From assembly GCF_000004075.3 (NCBI RefSeq), contig NC_026655.2, forward strand, positions 24,165,489-24,229,488: a stretch of 64,000 bases of DNA, written 5' to 3'. This DNA is from Cucumis sativus. Taxonomy: Eukaryota > Streptophyta > Magnoliopsida > Cucurbitales > Cucurbitaceae. Positions 1-11,587 of the stretch are shown one piece after another. Numbering within the stretch: position 1 is the first letter of the stretch; every line of letters starts with the position of its first letter. Below the pieces are notes generated by a model, which did not search any database, had not been told where the DNA came from, and worked only from the letters and a program-made list of their open reading frames with translations. Both the position numbers and the translations under genes were made by a program.

Positions 1-1282
1 AAGAGCTTGCTTTACCATTGCCTTCCATTTCCTTTCTGAAAGTCTATTCCCTAAGCACTGCCATCAAAATTACCCAAATTAATATCACAATTATTCTACA
101 TATTGTTTTACTACAACGAACTAATTCTTAAACCACCTTGGACATATATATCTATTGATATATATATATTATACCTTTCTTAGAGAACGAAAGTCCTCTC
201 GATAAGCTTTTACAAAGCCATCCACATTTAGGATACCATGGGAAGTTAGGTGCTTGTGATATTTGCCATTTCGCCCGATCCCTTCCAATCTCCATACTTC
301 ATCATCTCCTCTCGGCGGATGGTGTTTCTTGTTCACTGTTAGATATACATATAAAAGAATAATTAGGATATTGTAAATAAAAATGAAAAGATGGATGCAG
401 CGCAACTCTAGCAGAATGACGACTCAAGATACGTACGTTGGCTTCGATTGTCCATCACTCTAAAAGAGTTAGACACGGCGGGTCGGATTATTGTGGGGTA
501 GTTGTTGTTGGAGTCGTATATCCTGAATCCCAAACGAATCTTCTTAGTCCTGCTCCTGAAGGTGTTTCTAGTGATTGACAAATTGGTGATGGAATAAACA
601 CCATTATGTAACCGAAACCTTTTATCATCACCAGCCAACAAAGGTCCTTCTCCCGGCCTTTGAGCTACAACAATACTTGTGTCGAAATCCAAGTGATTTA
701 TTGCTTCGTCGTTGTCAAATAATTCTCCATTGATAACAACAACCTCAATCAACGCCGACGACAAAGGATGAGTAACGTCAATGATGTGATCACCATCAAA
801 TAATTCAACACGCAGCTCCTCTCCGTTCTCGGCTTCGATGTCATTTGCAGTGTAGATGGTGGATGAAATCCTATTCATCAAACATAGCCACAAATTCTCG
901 TTTGTTCCTCCAGATCCACCACCATTACCAACAACTTCTTTTCCCTCTTCAACATCAACCGAGTGAGCTTTAAGCTGTGCATCCACCTCTTCACGTACCT
1001 GAAATTAACGCATCGGCTTTAAACTTCCACGTGAACAAAAGTTGGATAAATTAGCATATATAACGTGGTCGTACGATGGAGCGAAAAATATTTTCTACAA
1101 TAGCCGTAGATTTAGGAGACAAAGATCCAGCTGATCCAACTGCAAACCTGATGAGAAATAACAACACAAAACAATGAATTAGGTGAGAGATGGATACATC
1201 ATAACAAAACCCGAGAAGAAGAGAAGAAGAAGAGAAGAAAAAAAACATACCAAAATGGAATTGAGATTGATTTTTGTACCAT
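1..1282 (-). CDS. Calmodulin-binding protein 60 (CBP60/SARD1-type), 5' part
   Basis: This is the N-terminal part of a plant CBP60-family protein; CBP60g and SARD1 of this family are transcription factors that switch on salicylic-acid synthesis genes. Proposed coding exons on the minus strand are 1282-1251, 1147-1075, 998-437, 335-175 and 57-1, giving about 295 residues in frame before the window ends. Recognisable pieces are IVREEVDAQ near the start, the central stretch with RLGFRIYD and FRVMDNRSQ, then the family block KKHHPPRGDDEVWRLEGIG and LSERKWKAMVKQAL. The central block is the DNA-binding region in characterised members. The first coding exon (MVQKSISIPFW) is the weakest part: it is chosen only because its donor and phase join exon 2 cleanly. 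Whether the protein binds calmodulin cannot be judged because the C-terminus is missing, and CBP60g, SARD1 and CBP60a-f types cannot be separated. Confidence 0.85.
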
Positions 1283-4200
1283 TTGATCTTTGTAGGTTTT
1301 GTTTGTTGAAGATTTTCAAAAAAGGAAAAAGATTGAAGAGGAAGATGCGTGGGTGTTTCGGTAGTTGATGGTTTGGTAAGAAGAAGAGTCGCAACAAATG
1401 AGAATATATAGAAACAGTTAAGAGGAAAGAACAATGGAATCTCAAAGCAATTTCTGGTTATGAAATCCCTAGAACCTGCCACGAACTTTCCTCAGACCTA
1501 TCTCTTTTTAATACTAAAAGGGTAAGAGAGATGAAAAATAGGGGAGAGAGGGAACACGGTTTAGTGGACCCCCAAATTCTTCTCTTTCATTTTTATCTTT
1601 AACCCTAAAATCAAACCCCACCAACGCACCATCTTCCTCATCATTTTTCTTTTAAAATTTTAACAAACCATTATTTCTTTCACAATCAAACTTTACTCTT
1701 TATATCAAGGTGTCAATATTGTTATTGATGTTTCAATGTTTTTATAGCATCCAGATTGATATTAAATAAATTGATATTGGTAAAATAGGCTTACCTTTTA
1801 TATTGAGAAGGATATATATATATATATATATAGAAGAGAACTTCACTATCTATATAAGATACATGAATTGATGTGATAAACAGTTGATTAGGCAACAATA
1901 ATGGAACAACTTGAGACATAATATGACACAAGAAATTAGTAATAAATTTGTTACTTTCTTTTATATCTTATGCGATAAAGATAGATACACATCTCCAATT
2001 GGAGTGCCACGTTCATATTTGCTTACAAATATCATTTCCTTTATTAAAAGCACTTTTTAAAATTAATCTATATATTATCAATAAATTTTTTATTTAGTAA
2101 TCAATAATACTATTTTATTGTTGATTTTTCTTTTTACTTTTTAAACTAATTTAAAGATTTATTTAATCACGAAGACGGCTGGACCTGAGATTTTAGAGAT
2201 TAAATAATTATTCGAATTTTTTCTATCTATAAGAAATTTCCAATATAATAACTCTTCATTTAAAAAATAAATAAATTAACCGTGTGTGATTATAGTTTAT
2301 CATTTTAAAAAATTGAAGAATGGTTTCCTCACTTGTTATGTTAATAGAGTTATGAAATCAGTTTCAATCTCTGAGTTTTTGAAGTTATAAATTTAATATT
2401 TTTGTAAAATTACATTGCTTTTGATGACATGATGTAGACTTAAATTTGAAAGAGATTACACATCTCTTGTCATGTTACCTTTTGACTCAGTATTGAAAAT
2501 GTAACATACCCAATAATAATTAAAATTACTATAAAGTTTTTTCATAATTTGATTTACTCCTTTTCGATAAATTAAACAATCACCATCTTATTACTATTTT
2601 TAATATAGAGAATAAGAACAAATCCAACCAGAAAAGTCCCTTTTTTTTAATCTCTTGTAAAATTATTGAGTGAGAAAGTGTTCCACTTTGCCAAGGAAAA
2701 AAAAAAAAGCTATGGCCTATGGAATATATTAATAATAATATCCATCTAGATATTTTTCTTAAATATTGAAAAATTCAAACTACTTTGGTCACTATTACAT
2801 ACATATATATAAGTTAATTATTTAATGAAATATGTTATTTTAATAAGTAAAAGAATAATCAAACTTGTGTGGCCTTTTCAAACATAACACGATAAAAACT
2901 ATCTTATTTAAAACTCTTAAATTCTATTTATGATAGATTATGGTTTGAGTAAAATTTTGTTTTGAGATTTAAATAAACATATTGTTAATAACATTTTAAT
3001 TTTAGTTTCCAAGTTTTGTTTAGGAATGATTGATCTATTGTTGTCCCACCTATAATTTAATTACAAACAAAAGATAAATTAAATTTAAGCAAAATGAGCT
3101 AATTAAAAATTAATTTCATTAGAATTACAGAAAGAAAAAATTATGACATCGTATCTCATATTATCTCTCTTTACTTTTGGCTAACCATTATCGTATGATA
3201 AGATAAGATGTAATTAATTTCCATATCCACCTACTCATATTATATGGTTGAATTTACAAATAATATTCCTTAATTAACTTATGATTCTAATTCCTACCAA
3301 TTAATTAAGACTTTAATTACTTGTATGATGTATCTCTTTCTTTAATTGATTGATTTAATTATATTAATCTATTTAATATAAGCTTGCTTTTAACTAAATA
3401 AGATTCTTTCTCTTGGTTTCACATTTAAATGACAAAGAGACGAAGTGTTTGAAATTGTTGAAACACTATTTCAACCAAAGTTTAGATTAGGTCTCCATAT
3501 TTCTTTGTCTTAAAAAGTGGGGAAAGTTTAATCAAAGAAGTAATCTTTGAAAAAAATAATTCGAGTTTCTTTCTTGGAATTTTTGAAAAGATTGCCAACA
3601 CACATATTTAAAAAAAGAAAGAGAAAAACAAATGTGTTGAAGAAATTAAAGATTGAAGCAGTTTTTTATGTTAACACTAATAACCATATCATTGTCATAT
3701 TCTTAATTTTGTTGGGTTCACCAAACTTCAAACTTCTTTATCATCACCTTTTTTTTTTCCCACAAATAAATAAATAAACACAATATTCAAAAAGTCTAAC
3801 CATCATTATCATCAGTTCGTGTTTATCAATTTGGGTATCAAAAACAATATTGATCATGACTCTCATTGGATATTTATCAACATAAATTTCAACCTATGAT
3901 AATTTTTCTAGTTTTCTTCAATTTTGAGAATTATAATTATAAATTACTACAGAAACTAAAACTAGTTTTTTTTTTTCTTCTCAAAGCTCAAGGGTTTAGT
4001 TATTAGGAATGATAAAAATTATGGTAACAAAGTTTTAAAAAGAAGAATAAAATCTTGTAAAATCAGAAGAGAAAAAAGAAAAAGAGAAATGGGTTAGGTC
4101 TTGTTTAATTTGTAATTCTTTATTATCGACCCGAAAAGAACTTTCTAAGAGAAACTCATGACTAAGATAATAGTGCTCAAATTTTTCTAATAATTTATAC

Positions 4201-4512
4201 ATACAAAACAACAACATTATTATTATTTTATATCATTTCCTACCATAGTAAATAAAATAATAGTTTTAATATTTTTTCTATTTAAGAAATGTTTCATATT
4301 AAATATGAGGATGAGGATTTAGAAATTACGATGATATTGAGAATGTCATCATCACACTTAAAGAAAAAAGAAAATGGCATCCCATACTAAAAATATTTAG
4401 AAAAAAGAGTGGATGATACATCTTTTTTGTATATTGCGAATATAGTAAATATAACAAGTAATTAATAATATCAGACAGCTATTAAACGGCTGTCCGAGAG
4501 TTATCAAAAACT

Positions 4513-4625
4513 ATCAAAAGGTCATCAACTTTTAAATTTGCTACTTTTGCAATTTAGAAGATGTAGTAACATAAGTCCTATTATCACAAATTTTTTGCTA
4601 TTTTTGCAAACGCTCCCTAAAAAAT
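4513..4625 (+). repeat. Dispersed repeat, copy 1 (pairs with 54.6 kb)
   Basis: About 110 bp from CAAAAGGTCATC to CTCCCTAAAAAA align almost end to end with 54619-54733 in the same orientation, with scattered substitutions and one or two single-base gaps. The shared landmarks are TTTAAATTTG, AATTTAGAA, TATTATCA, TTTTTGC and TTGCAAACG. A shorter related piece occurs at about 44300-44360. The element type is unknown. Confidence 0.7.
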
Positions 4626-4629
4626 AGTT

Positions 4630-4875
4630 GTTATCCAACTATGTCTTATTTTCATTTAGAAAATTTTAAAAATAGCAAAATAAATTAAAATATTTACATG
4701 TTATAGCAAAATTTTGAATTTTATCAATGATAACCACTAATATTCTTATATCGTTGTGTATCAATGTCACTTATAGAAACATATTAGTGTAACAATCAAT
4801 GTCTATTATTGATAGAATCTAAAAAGTTTACTATATGTTTGTAAATATTTTATCAAATTTGTTATTTTTGACAAT
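4630..4875. repeat. GATAGA-type dispersed repeat, diverged copy
   Basis: The phrases TATAGCAAAATTTTG, ATCAATGATAACC, TTATTGATAGAATCT and GACAATTTGAT match the theme of the better copies at 14.85-15.2 kb. It follows directly after the 110 bp repeat at 4513, so the two may belong to one larger element. Confidence 0.5.
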
Positions 4876-6062
4876 TTGATCGTTGTTGGAATAATTTCTA
4901 AAGTAATGAGAAATATTTTTGAAAGATGGAAAATAAAAGAGTTTTAGTACTTTTTAAGTATTAAAATTTTAGAATGAAAGTAGAAAGGAGAGGCTAATTA
5001 ATTGTAGGCGTCGTCTATTGCTTTTGACCAAAATTTAAATTAATAATCAATTAACATTAGATTAAAAGTACTTTTTTACTCTCCCACTAAAAAATGAAAA
5101 GAAAAAACTAATAATAAATAAAAAGTTATAATTGTGGATCACAATCCATATGCAATTTCTTGTTTAATTTCTTTATAATTTCCTTATGATCTCCTCCTAG
5201 GTTTTTCTAGAAAAAAATTTAGCTGCCATAAAGCTTGATCTATTAGGAAATTAATTAAAATTGCAACAATTAAATTAAACAAGGTTGGTTGAGTATTAAA
5301 ATTCAAACTATATATATTATTTACAATATAATATGATATCTTAAACGTTATCAATTATTTCCTTTTGTTATTACCTTTGTGTATTTTATTATGATGATTT
5401 AACTAAAAAGAATTTTCATTAAATTGAGTTGACGGGGGGAAACACGTGCACATGCAAATATATTTTATAAGAATTGTAGTTCCTTATAATTAATTATATT
5501 GGCCTAAAAGAGTACCAAAAGTCTAATGTTGTTCTAAGAAGTTATCTCTCTATATATAACTCTAAGCTATCATCTCTATAACTATAAGGTATCATCTCAC
5601 CTACCAATAAATAAATAAATAAGAACTTTCGTGTTTGAAGTTTAGAAAAACAACAAATATTAGAATTGATTCAGACCAATAAAAGAATAAGAAGGATATG
5701 GATGATTATTTGAAAGCAAGTAGGAAAAAACAACAAAAATAGAAAAATCGATTAGAAAAAAAAAGCTCCAAACAAATATATGTCCATGAGAGTAAGAGTA
5801 AGGAGAAATTGAAGAGCCTAAATTAAAACTATAAAGAGTGAGTTATTTGTGTGTCACGATCGAGAGAGTTTGACAAAAAGTATTACATTGTAATCACTTA
5901 ACCATACTTATTACTCTAAAAGTACTTAGGATGATATTGAACCAAACTGGATTACCAATTTGTATGTCTTTTATATGTACTTTGATTATATATCGTTCAT
6001 TGGTACCCATCTTGTTGAATAATTTCTTTCGATTAACAATTTATTCAAGGCTTTCTTTACAT

Positions 6063-7748
6063 TTATAGTTTCAATTTTGGTCTAAGTTGAATTCCCTCGA
6101 CAACAAGACCACCTCTCAAATGTTGACTCTCGACTTCTTTCAAGCACATCTCTACAATGCTGTCTCCAGAATCATGAACATAAAACTCCCCCAACTCGAT
6201 CTCGATCCAACTGTCGTCGTTGTCTTCATCTATTTCATGATCGTTATCTCCGCCAAAGATAATTTGATTTTTGTACTCCCTTTGCTTGTGCAAATACACT
6301 TTTCTTTTAGATGTCACTGCAGTGTTGAGTTGAATTGTGGCTTGAGATGGATGAGTGTTTAATCCATAAGCTCTATCTGCAAACTTCACCAAAAGATATG
6401 CAAAGTAAAGTGTTTTTGAGGAAAGCAATTTGGTATTGATTGAGCCTTTTATTTCTAGCCACCATATAGTTCTCAATTCTGCAACTTCTTCAAACCTAAA
6501 CTTCCAATTTTCAAACAAAAACAAAATGGAGCAGCAAAGAATAAGTATTTTAAGAAGAGAAAACAACTTGAAGGTATTCTTCTAGCTATATATAAGATGT
6601 GAGAGGTTAATATATATATCAAGAGAGAAAGTAGAGAGAGACCTGGATTTGAGAAAGGGTTGTCTATTCCAAGACCAATATAGAGGATTGTTTGACCATT
6701 GAATTTGAAGTTCCCTTGCACCTAAAATATAGCATTTCTTACCTGTCTCTTTATCTATATAAAATATCTGCATTATTTTGCAAAACAAAACATTATTCTT
6801 ATTCATCTATCTATGAAATAATCAGAACTTAAAAGCCCTCATGGTGGCCAGTAAGGTAGAATCATTAAAAGAAATTAAAAAGACTAATTATAGAGTTTAG
6901 TTTATCGATATGTGAAAGCATTTCAAAGGCGAAATGATGTATCAACAAGCAATGAAACAAATATGAACTTTTTTCATTTAAAATTCATATTTGATCCACC
7001 GCCTGTTCGTACAAAAATAACCTTTTATAAAAATGCTATCTAAACCTTTTCAATTTCTTCTCAAGTTTTGGGCTAATATGTTGAGGGATGTATGTTATAT
7101 ATATATATATGTTCTTTCTCTCTCTCTCTCGTCTTTCTTTCAATCCATGATTTCATTCTTTCTTAACTAAAATGAGAGAGGGGCTCTTATTTCTTTCATC
7201 CTGATCATTTCAAGTATGAAACGATCGATGGAAAAAAGATCTATCCATATCATTTAAATATGATAAAAAAATTCTTATGAAACGGGAATGATTTGGAAAG
7301 CAAAGATAAGGTTACAATCCTATGCATGACACTTTTGATGGATCGACATAAATTCTTCTCAAAGAAATATGAAGTCCATTCAAAGTCTACACGCATCTAG
7401 CTAGCCCGCCGTTTAACCAAAATATATATCTTAGTTAATAAAAATTCAAATGACATTTATGTAAAATATCGCAATATAAATATATAAATGTACCTTCTTG
7501 CCCCCATCAACAAGATGAGGACAACATAACTTGAAATACAACTCCTTTTTAGTAGCGTAAACTATTGGAGAATCTAATCTCAACAAAACTTTCTTACAAT
7601 CAAATGGAAGAAACTTCTCCCATACAACATCAGAATCGACCATTGAGTGCATCATCTCCGAGACAATCGACAACCGACATGCTTCTCGAGCGGAGGCAAA
7701 TGAGAGAATGTGTGCAATACAATCTTGAGGTAAAAGATCTAAATTCAT
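6063..7748 (-). CDS. F-box protein PP2-B type (phloem protein 2 family)
   Basis: This gene encodes an F-box protein with a phloem-protein-2 lectin-like domain. Such proteins are expected to be substrate receptors of SCF ubiquitin ligases, with the PP2 domain able to recognise glycans in some members. Three exons on the minus strand (7748-7494, 6767-6643, 6495-6063) join in phase to give 270 residues, the usual length of this family. The F-box is at about residues 4-48, starting LLPQDCIAHILSF and continuing through SDVVWEKFLP. The PP2 domain follows: ETGKKCYILGARELQIQW, then FEEVAELRTIWWLEIKG, and near the C-terminus WIEIELGEFYV and GLVVEGIQLRPK. The start at 7748 is the first ATG and lies three residues before the F-box. 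No key segment is missing. The substrate and any lectin specificity are unknown. Confidence 0.92.
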
Positions 7749-7749
7749 T

Positions 7750-9775
7750 TGTTTTTGACACGAAAGAAGGTTAGGAAAAGAAAAGAAAAAAGGAATGAAA
7801 AGATCTGTATATGGTTGAAGTTTGAATGCAAAGAGTACAATAATTGATTTAATATTTATAGTTTTGTTTGGTTGTGAAAGAAAAAATAATAATCAAATTG
7901 ATATTGTTAAGATGACCACATTTTGGTGTCTCAACATGACAACATCAATGGCATTGAATGATGACATCCAAATGTTAGCACTTCAATTTTGGCCCTTCAA
8001 TTATTTTATTTACTTGGGCCTTTTTATAATTAAATTTTCAACTTTAGTCATTGAAATGTTATATATATATATTTATCTTTTTTAAGCTAGAAAGGGATTA
8101 TGAAGCTTAACATTAATTTTTTTTTAAAGATAAATAACCAAAATAAAATTATAAATGAGAATGAATGGTTAAGATTGTCACACATTTCCAAATTTGATTT
8201 TTCTCTTTTATATCTACAAATAGAATATTGCTTTCAAGAAAAAAATGAATGACAACATTATGTATCATTTTAAATTTAAATGCACATTAAAAGTGTACAA
8301 ATGTATTTAATTAGAAGGGTAAAAGAACATAATTGAGAATCATTTATGAGTATCTTTTTCTTGTAATTACTTTTTTGTTCTCTCTTTTGAAAAGAATATG
8401 ACCCCATAAAGATAACATGGGGGCAAAAGGAATCCAAATATATATATATATGTGTTTGATTTGTAAAACATCCTTTCAATTGGCTTCAATCAATGATTGA
8501 CAAATTATACACATCTTTACATAAATTCTTCCTTTTCAAGTTTGGAATATAATATACAGTGAGGCTTCCTTGTTGTGTGTTATATTATTGGAGAGAGTAG
8601 TTGATTTTTCAAGACATCTTCTTTTACTTGACTTGACTATAATCTGTAAAAATCGTCTAAAAGAAAGTCGACAAAAAAGGATTAAGCGAGAAAAAACATA
8701 AAGGATTAATTGGGGAAAAAAACAGAAAAAAATTGTAATGCTTTGAGGGTTTGGAATCTAGATTCGGTAACTGACAACCTTGTCATTCTCCTCCGATCTA
8801 GCTACATCAATCCTTGCTTGTCATGTAGGTTTTTGAGAACTCCACACAAATGGTTGACACGAGTCATTTTAACATATATTATGCTTACTCATATGCATTC
8901 TAGACTTACGAGTCTACAAAACCTAAGACTTAGGTTCTGATATCAATTGTAACTATCCAACTTTTTAAAATCTCTAAGTAGATAGATTGGTTGCTTCTCA
9001 TGAGATGCAATTTTTCTTTAAAACAACCCAATGAAATCTTTTAACAAATACTGTTCATTTGAGAAACTGAAAGCTTTTTGAAAGAATGATTTTTAAAATA
9101 AATAATTAAACAGAAAAACTAACCACCAAATAATAACTAGTAGAACATAGAAAAAATGAATAAACGTGTTTGTCTAGATCCATATTGCATATTTACGGTT
9201 TCTTCTTGTTATTTGTCGGTCTGTCTATATATCATTCCTAAAAAATATGAAAATAAAAGGATGAATATTAAATATCCAATGAGTGATAACGTACCCCGTT
9301 ACTAGAATCAGGTAAGCAATCACAAAGAGTGAATGTTTTCATACTAACTTTAGTCATTGTTTGCTATGATAATAACATTTAAGAATAACGCAAGATTCAT
9401 AAAATAAATTAATGTATCCTCTAACGACAAGTCAAATTATTATTATTAATAGAAGTAGTAGATATTATATCTATAAAAATTTCATGGTTGCTCGTAAAAA
9501 AACACACACAAGATGAATTCGAGAGAGGGAAGAACTTAAGAATGAGAGCTTGAAAGAGATATGTTAAGGACAGAAGCTAGATTGTTAAAATCATGAAGCA
9601 AGACAAAAGCATATTGTTGAAGATTAAAAACCACAAAAAAAAAAAATTTAGAAGAAACAGCTTCAATTAATTATGATATTGTTCATGAAAAACGAGGCAA
9701 TACAATATCATATTATTCATATGATTCATATCCTTTCCGTAAATTAAACATTTCTCTGATCTCTCTGTTTATTTA
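7750..9775. other. Intergenic region between PP2-B and PP2C genes
   Basis: The left part is the upstream region of the minus-strand PP2-B gene. No convincing gene is visible. The only structured item is a possible degenerate retroelement primer-binding site around 8936-8950, listed separately. Confidence 0.55.
8930..8955 (-). mobile_element. Possible degenerate LTR-retrotransposon primer-binding site
   Basis: Read on the minus strand this contains TACAATTGATATCAGAACC, close to the initiator-tRNA-Met primer-binding signal (TGGTATCAGAGC) that follows the 5' LTR in many plant retrotransposons. If real, LTR remnants should lie just above 8955 and leader sequence below 8930. No gag or pol coding is visible nearby and no second LTR was recognised, so this is a weak call. 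Confidence 0.25.
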
Positions 9776-10038
9776 ATGCACAAAAGAAAAAAAAAAATCA
9801 AATCCAAGAAATCTGGAGATCCTTTAGGCCTTTTAGTTCTGTTTTCTTCCTGTTTGTTTTCTGAGAAAATTAAAAAGAAACAGTGCAAAGAGTCGACATG
9901 GAGTTCCATCGGTTTCAGCTGCTTGTTCTTTCTGTCTCCGCCATCTTGGGTCGTCGGAATTTGGCAGAAGTTTCATGTTTCCGATCAATGCTTCAGATTC
10001 CGGTGCTCTAGTTTTCTTCATTTTCCTGCAAAATCAAG
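9776..10038 (+). other. Putative 5'UTR exon of the downstream PP2C gene, with a small upstream ORF
   Basis: This stretch is less AT-rich than its surroundings and ends in a good splice donor (CAAG, then GTCCTTAC, junction at 10038). It holds a 37-codon ORF at 9898-10011 starting MEFHRFQLL, which resembles no family I know. The arrangement suits a first untranslated exon carrying a uORF that is spliced to just before the PP2C start at 11588, but the intron would be about 1.5 kb and no transcript evidence is available. Confidence 0.35.
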
Positions 10039-11587
10039 GTCCTTACTATCTTACATTACTGTTTTTTTTGTTTTCTTTTCACCAATGTCGTTTATTTATT
10101 TTTATTTTTTGTTTTTCTCTTTCCAAATGCTTAGAATGATGGTTTAAAAAACCACATTTCATCAAGTAGTTTCACTAAAGCTATGCTTTAGTCCTAATAG
10201 TTTTCTCACTTAGTGTTAAATTTATGGCATTTGAGTATGTGAAGTTTATGACAGTTTATGGCATTGAGTATGTTTACCTGAAAAACATGAATTTACCTTT
10301 TTGGTTCAATGATTTTGAGTTATTAGTAGTTATTTTGGTCCATAGCTTTCATTCAGTTCATTTGGGAAAGAGGCCGGGATATGGCTACGAGAGTTGGTTG
10401 AATTGACGATCGCCCAAGTTGGTGGAGGTGGTAAACTAGAGCTGTCAGTTGACAATGGTGCTTGGAGGTGGCAGTGGTGGTTGCAGTTGGCTGGCAAAGG
10501 GCAGTGATATAGTCACCATGGACAAAGCCAATGGAGTGGAAGTGAGGTAGATGACTATTGAGTTATTTTGGTAACTTCAACAATTATACAAATTAACAAG
10601 GGATCCACCATTAAAACGCACTTTAATCTCATTTTAAAAGTTGATTATTTTAATCAACTTATTTTAATCTATTTGGATAGTAAGATTCTTAAACTAATCC
10701 AACTATGTTTATTTATGGCAGAAAGAGTATATATCTATTTTAGCTCCAATAGGATTTGGCCAATTTTTTGTCATTTTTAACGTGACCATGCAAATCTATA
10801 TGAACCTTAGTTAGATTTCATTAGTGGATTACTGAATCAGCAGATTGATGGAAAATACATCATAAAGATTTTTATTAATCTACCCTTTTGTCTGAAATAA
10901 CCAATTATAACTTTAAATAATATTGTTTCTCATTCCAAACTTTCGACTAAAACTAAGAGATATTGCTGATAATTAACTCAATATTAATCGGCATATCTGT
11001 CAATGCTTTTCAGAATACAAAATTCATCCCTCCTTGCCTCGATTAGAAGTGAAAATGATCCATGGATTCTTCATGTTATGTTCTACGATTTGAGAATAAG
11101 GATATTGTATTTTTTCATGTTATCTTCTACAATTCTCTTATTCTAGATAGAATTTACACAAACTTACATGTATATGGACAATATCATATCATTATAGAAC
11201 ATGTGAAAGATAGCAATTAATTTTAAATGAATATTTGAATCTTTTTTTTTTTGTACATTAGATTCATTGTCTTTGCGTTTGGTTATATATATTTAAAGTT
11301 TGAGATAGTAAACCTTTTGAGTCAGATTCTGTCGTTTACTAGCCAATAACATTGCTTTTGGTTTTGAGTAGAGAATGTTTGTAAAGAGAGAGTGAGAAGA
11401 AACAAATAGAAAAAACCAATCAAAGTAATCAGTGAGATGATGAAAAGAATACATTTTTTTAGTAATATTTGTTTGTTTCTACTTGTATTATCAATCCAAA
11501 CCGCTTTATTTAAGTCTATCTGATCTGTTCCAAGTTTTAGTGATTAGCTAGGATTAGGACGATACATCGAGTACACGAAACAGATTG
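10039..11587. other. Possible 5' intron and leader of the PP2C gene
   Basis: There is no protein-coding gene here. A G-rich patch at about 10370-10555 stands out against the AT-rich surroundings but reads as no recognisable protein. Several candidate acceptors lie in 11530-11560, just before the PP2C start codon. Confidence 0.4.

Larger units (their letters stand above)
1500..6062. other. AT-rich intergenic region, no gene seen
   Basis: I see no supportable gene in this 4.5 kb. The part next to 1500 is presumably promoter and 5'UTR of the CBP60 gene. The rest is AT-rich with short TA runs (about 1810-1831) and a dispersed repeat near 4.5-4.9 kb listed separately. Confidence 0.6.

Noticed and set aside
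1051..1482. 143-residue minus-strand open frame with hydrophobic stretches
   Set aside because: It runs through leader and intron of the CBP60 gene; only its last 24 or so residues are a real exon.
9776..10147. 123-residue plus-strand open frame
   Set aside because: Phe/Ser/Lys-rich translation with no family resemblance; better explained as an untranslated exon followed by intron.
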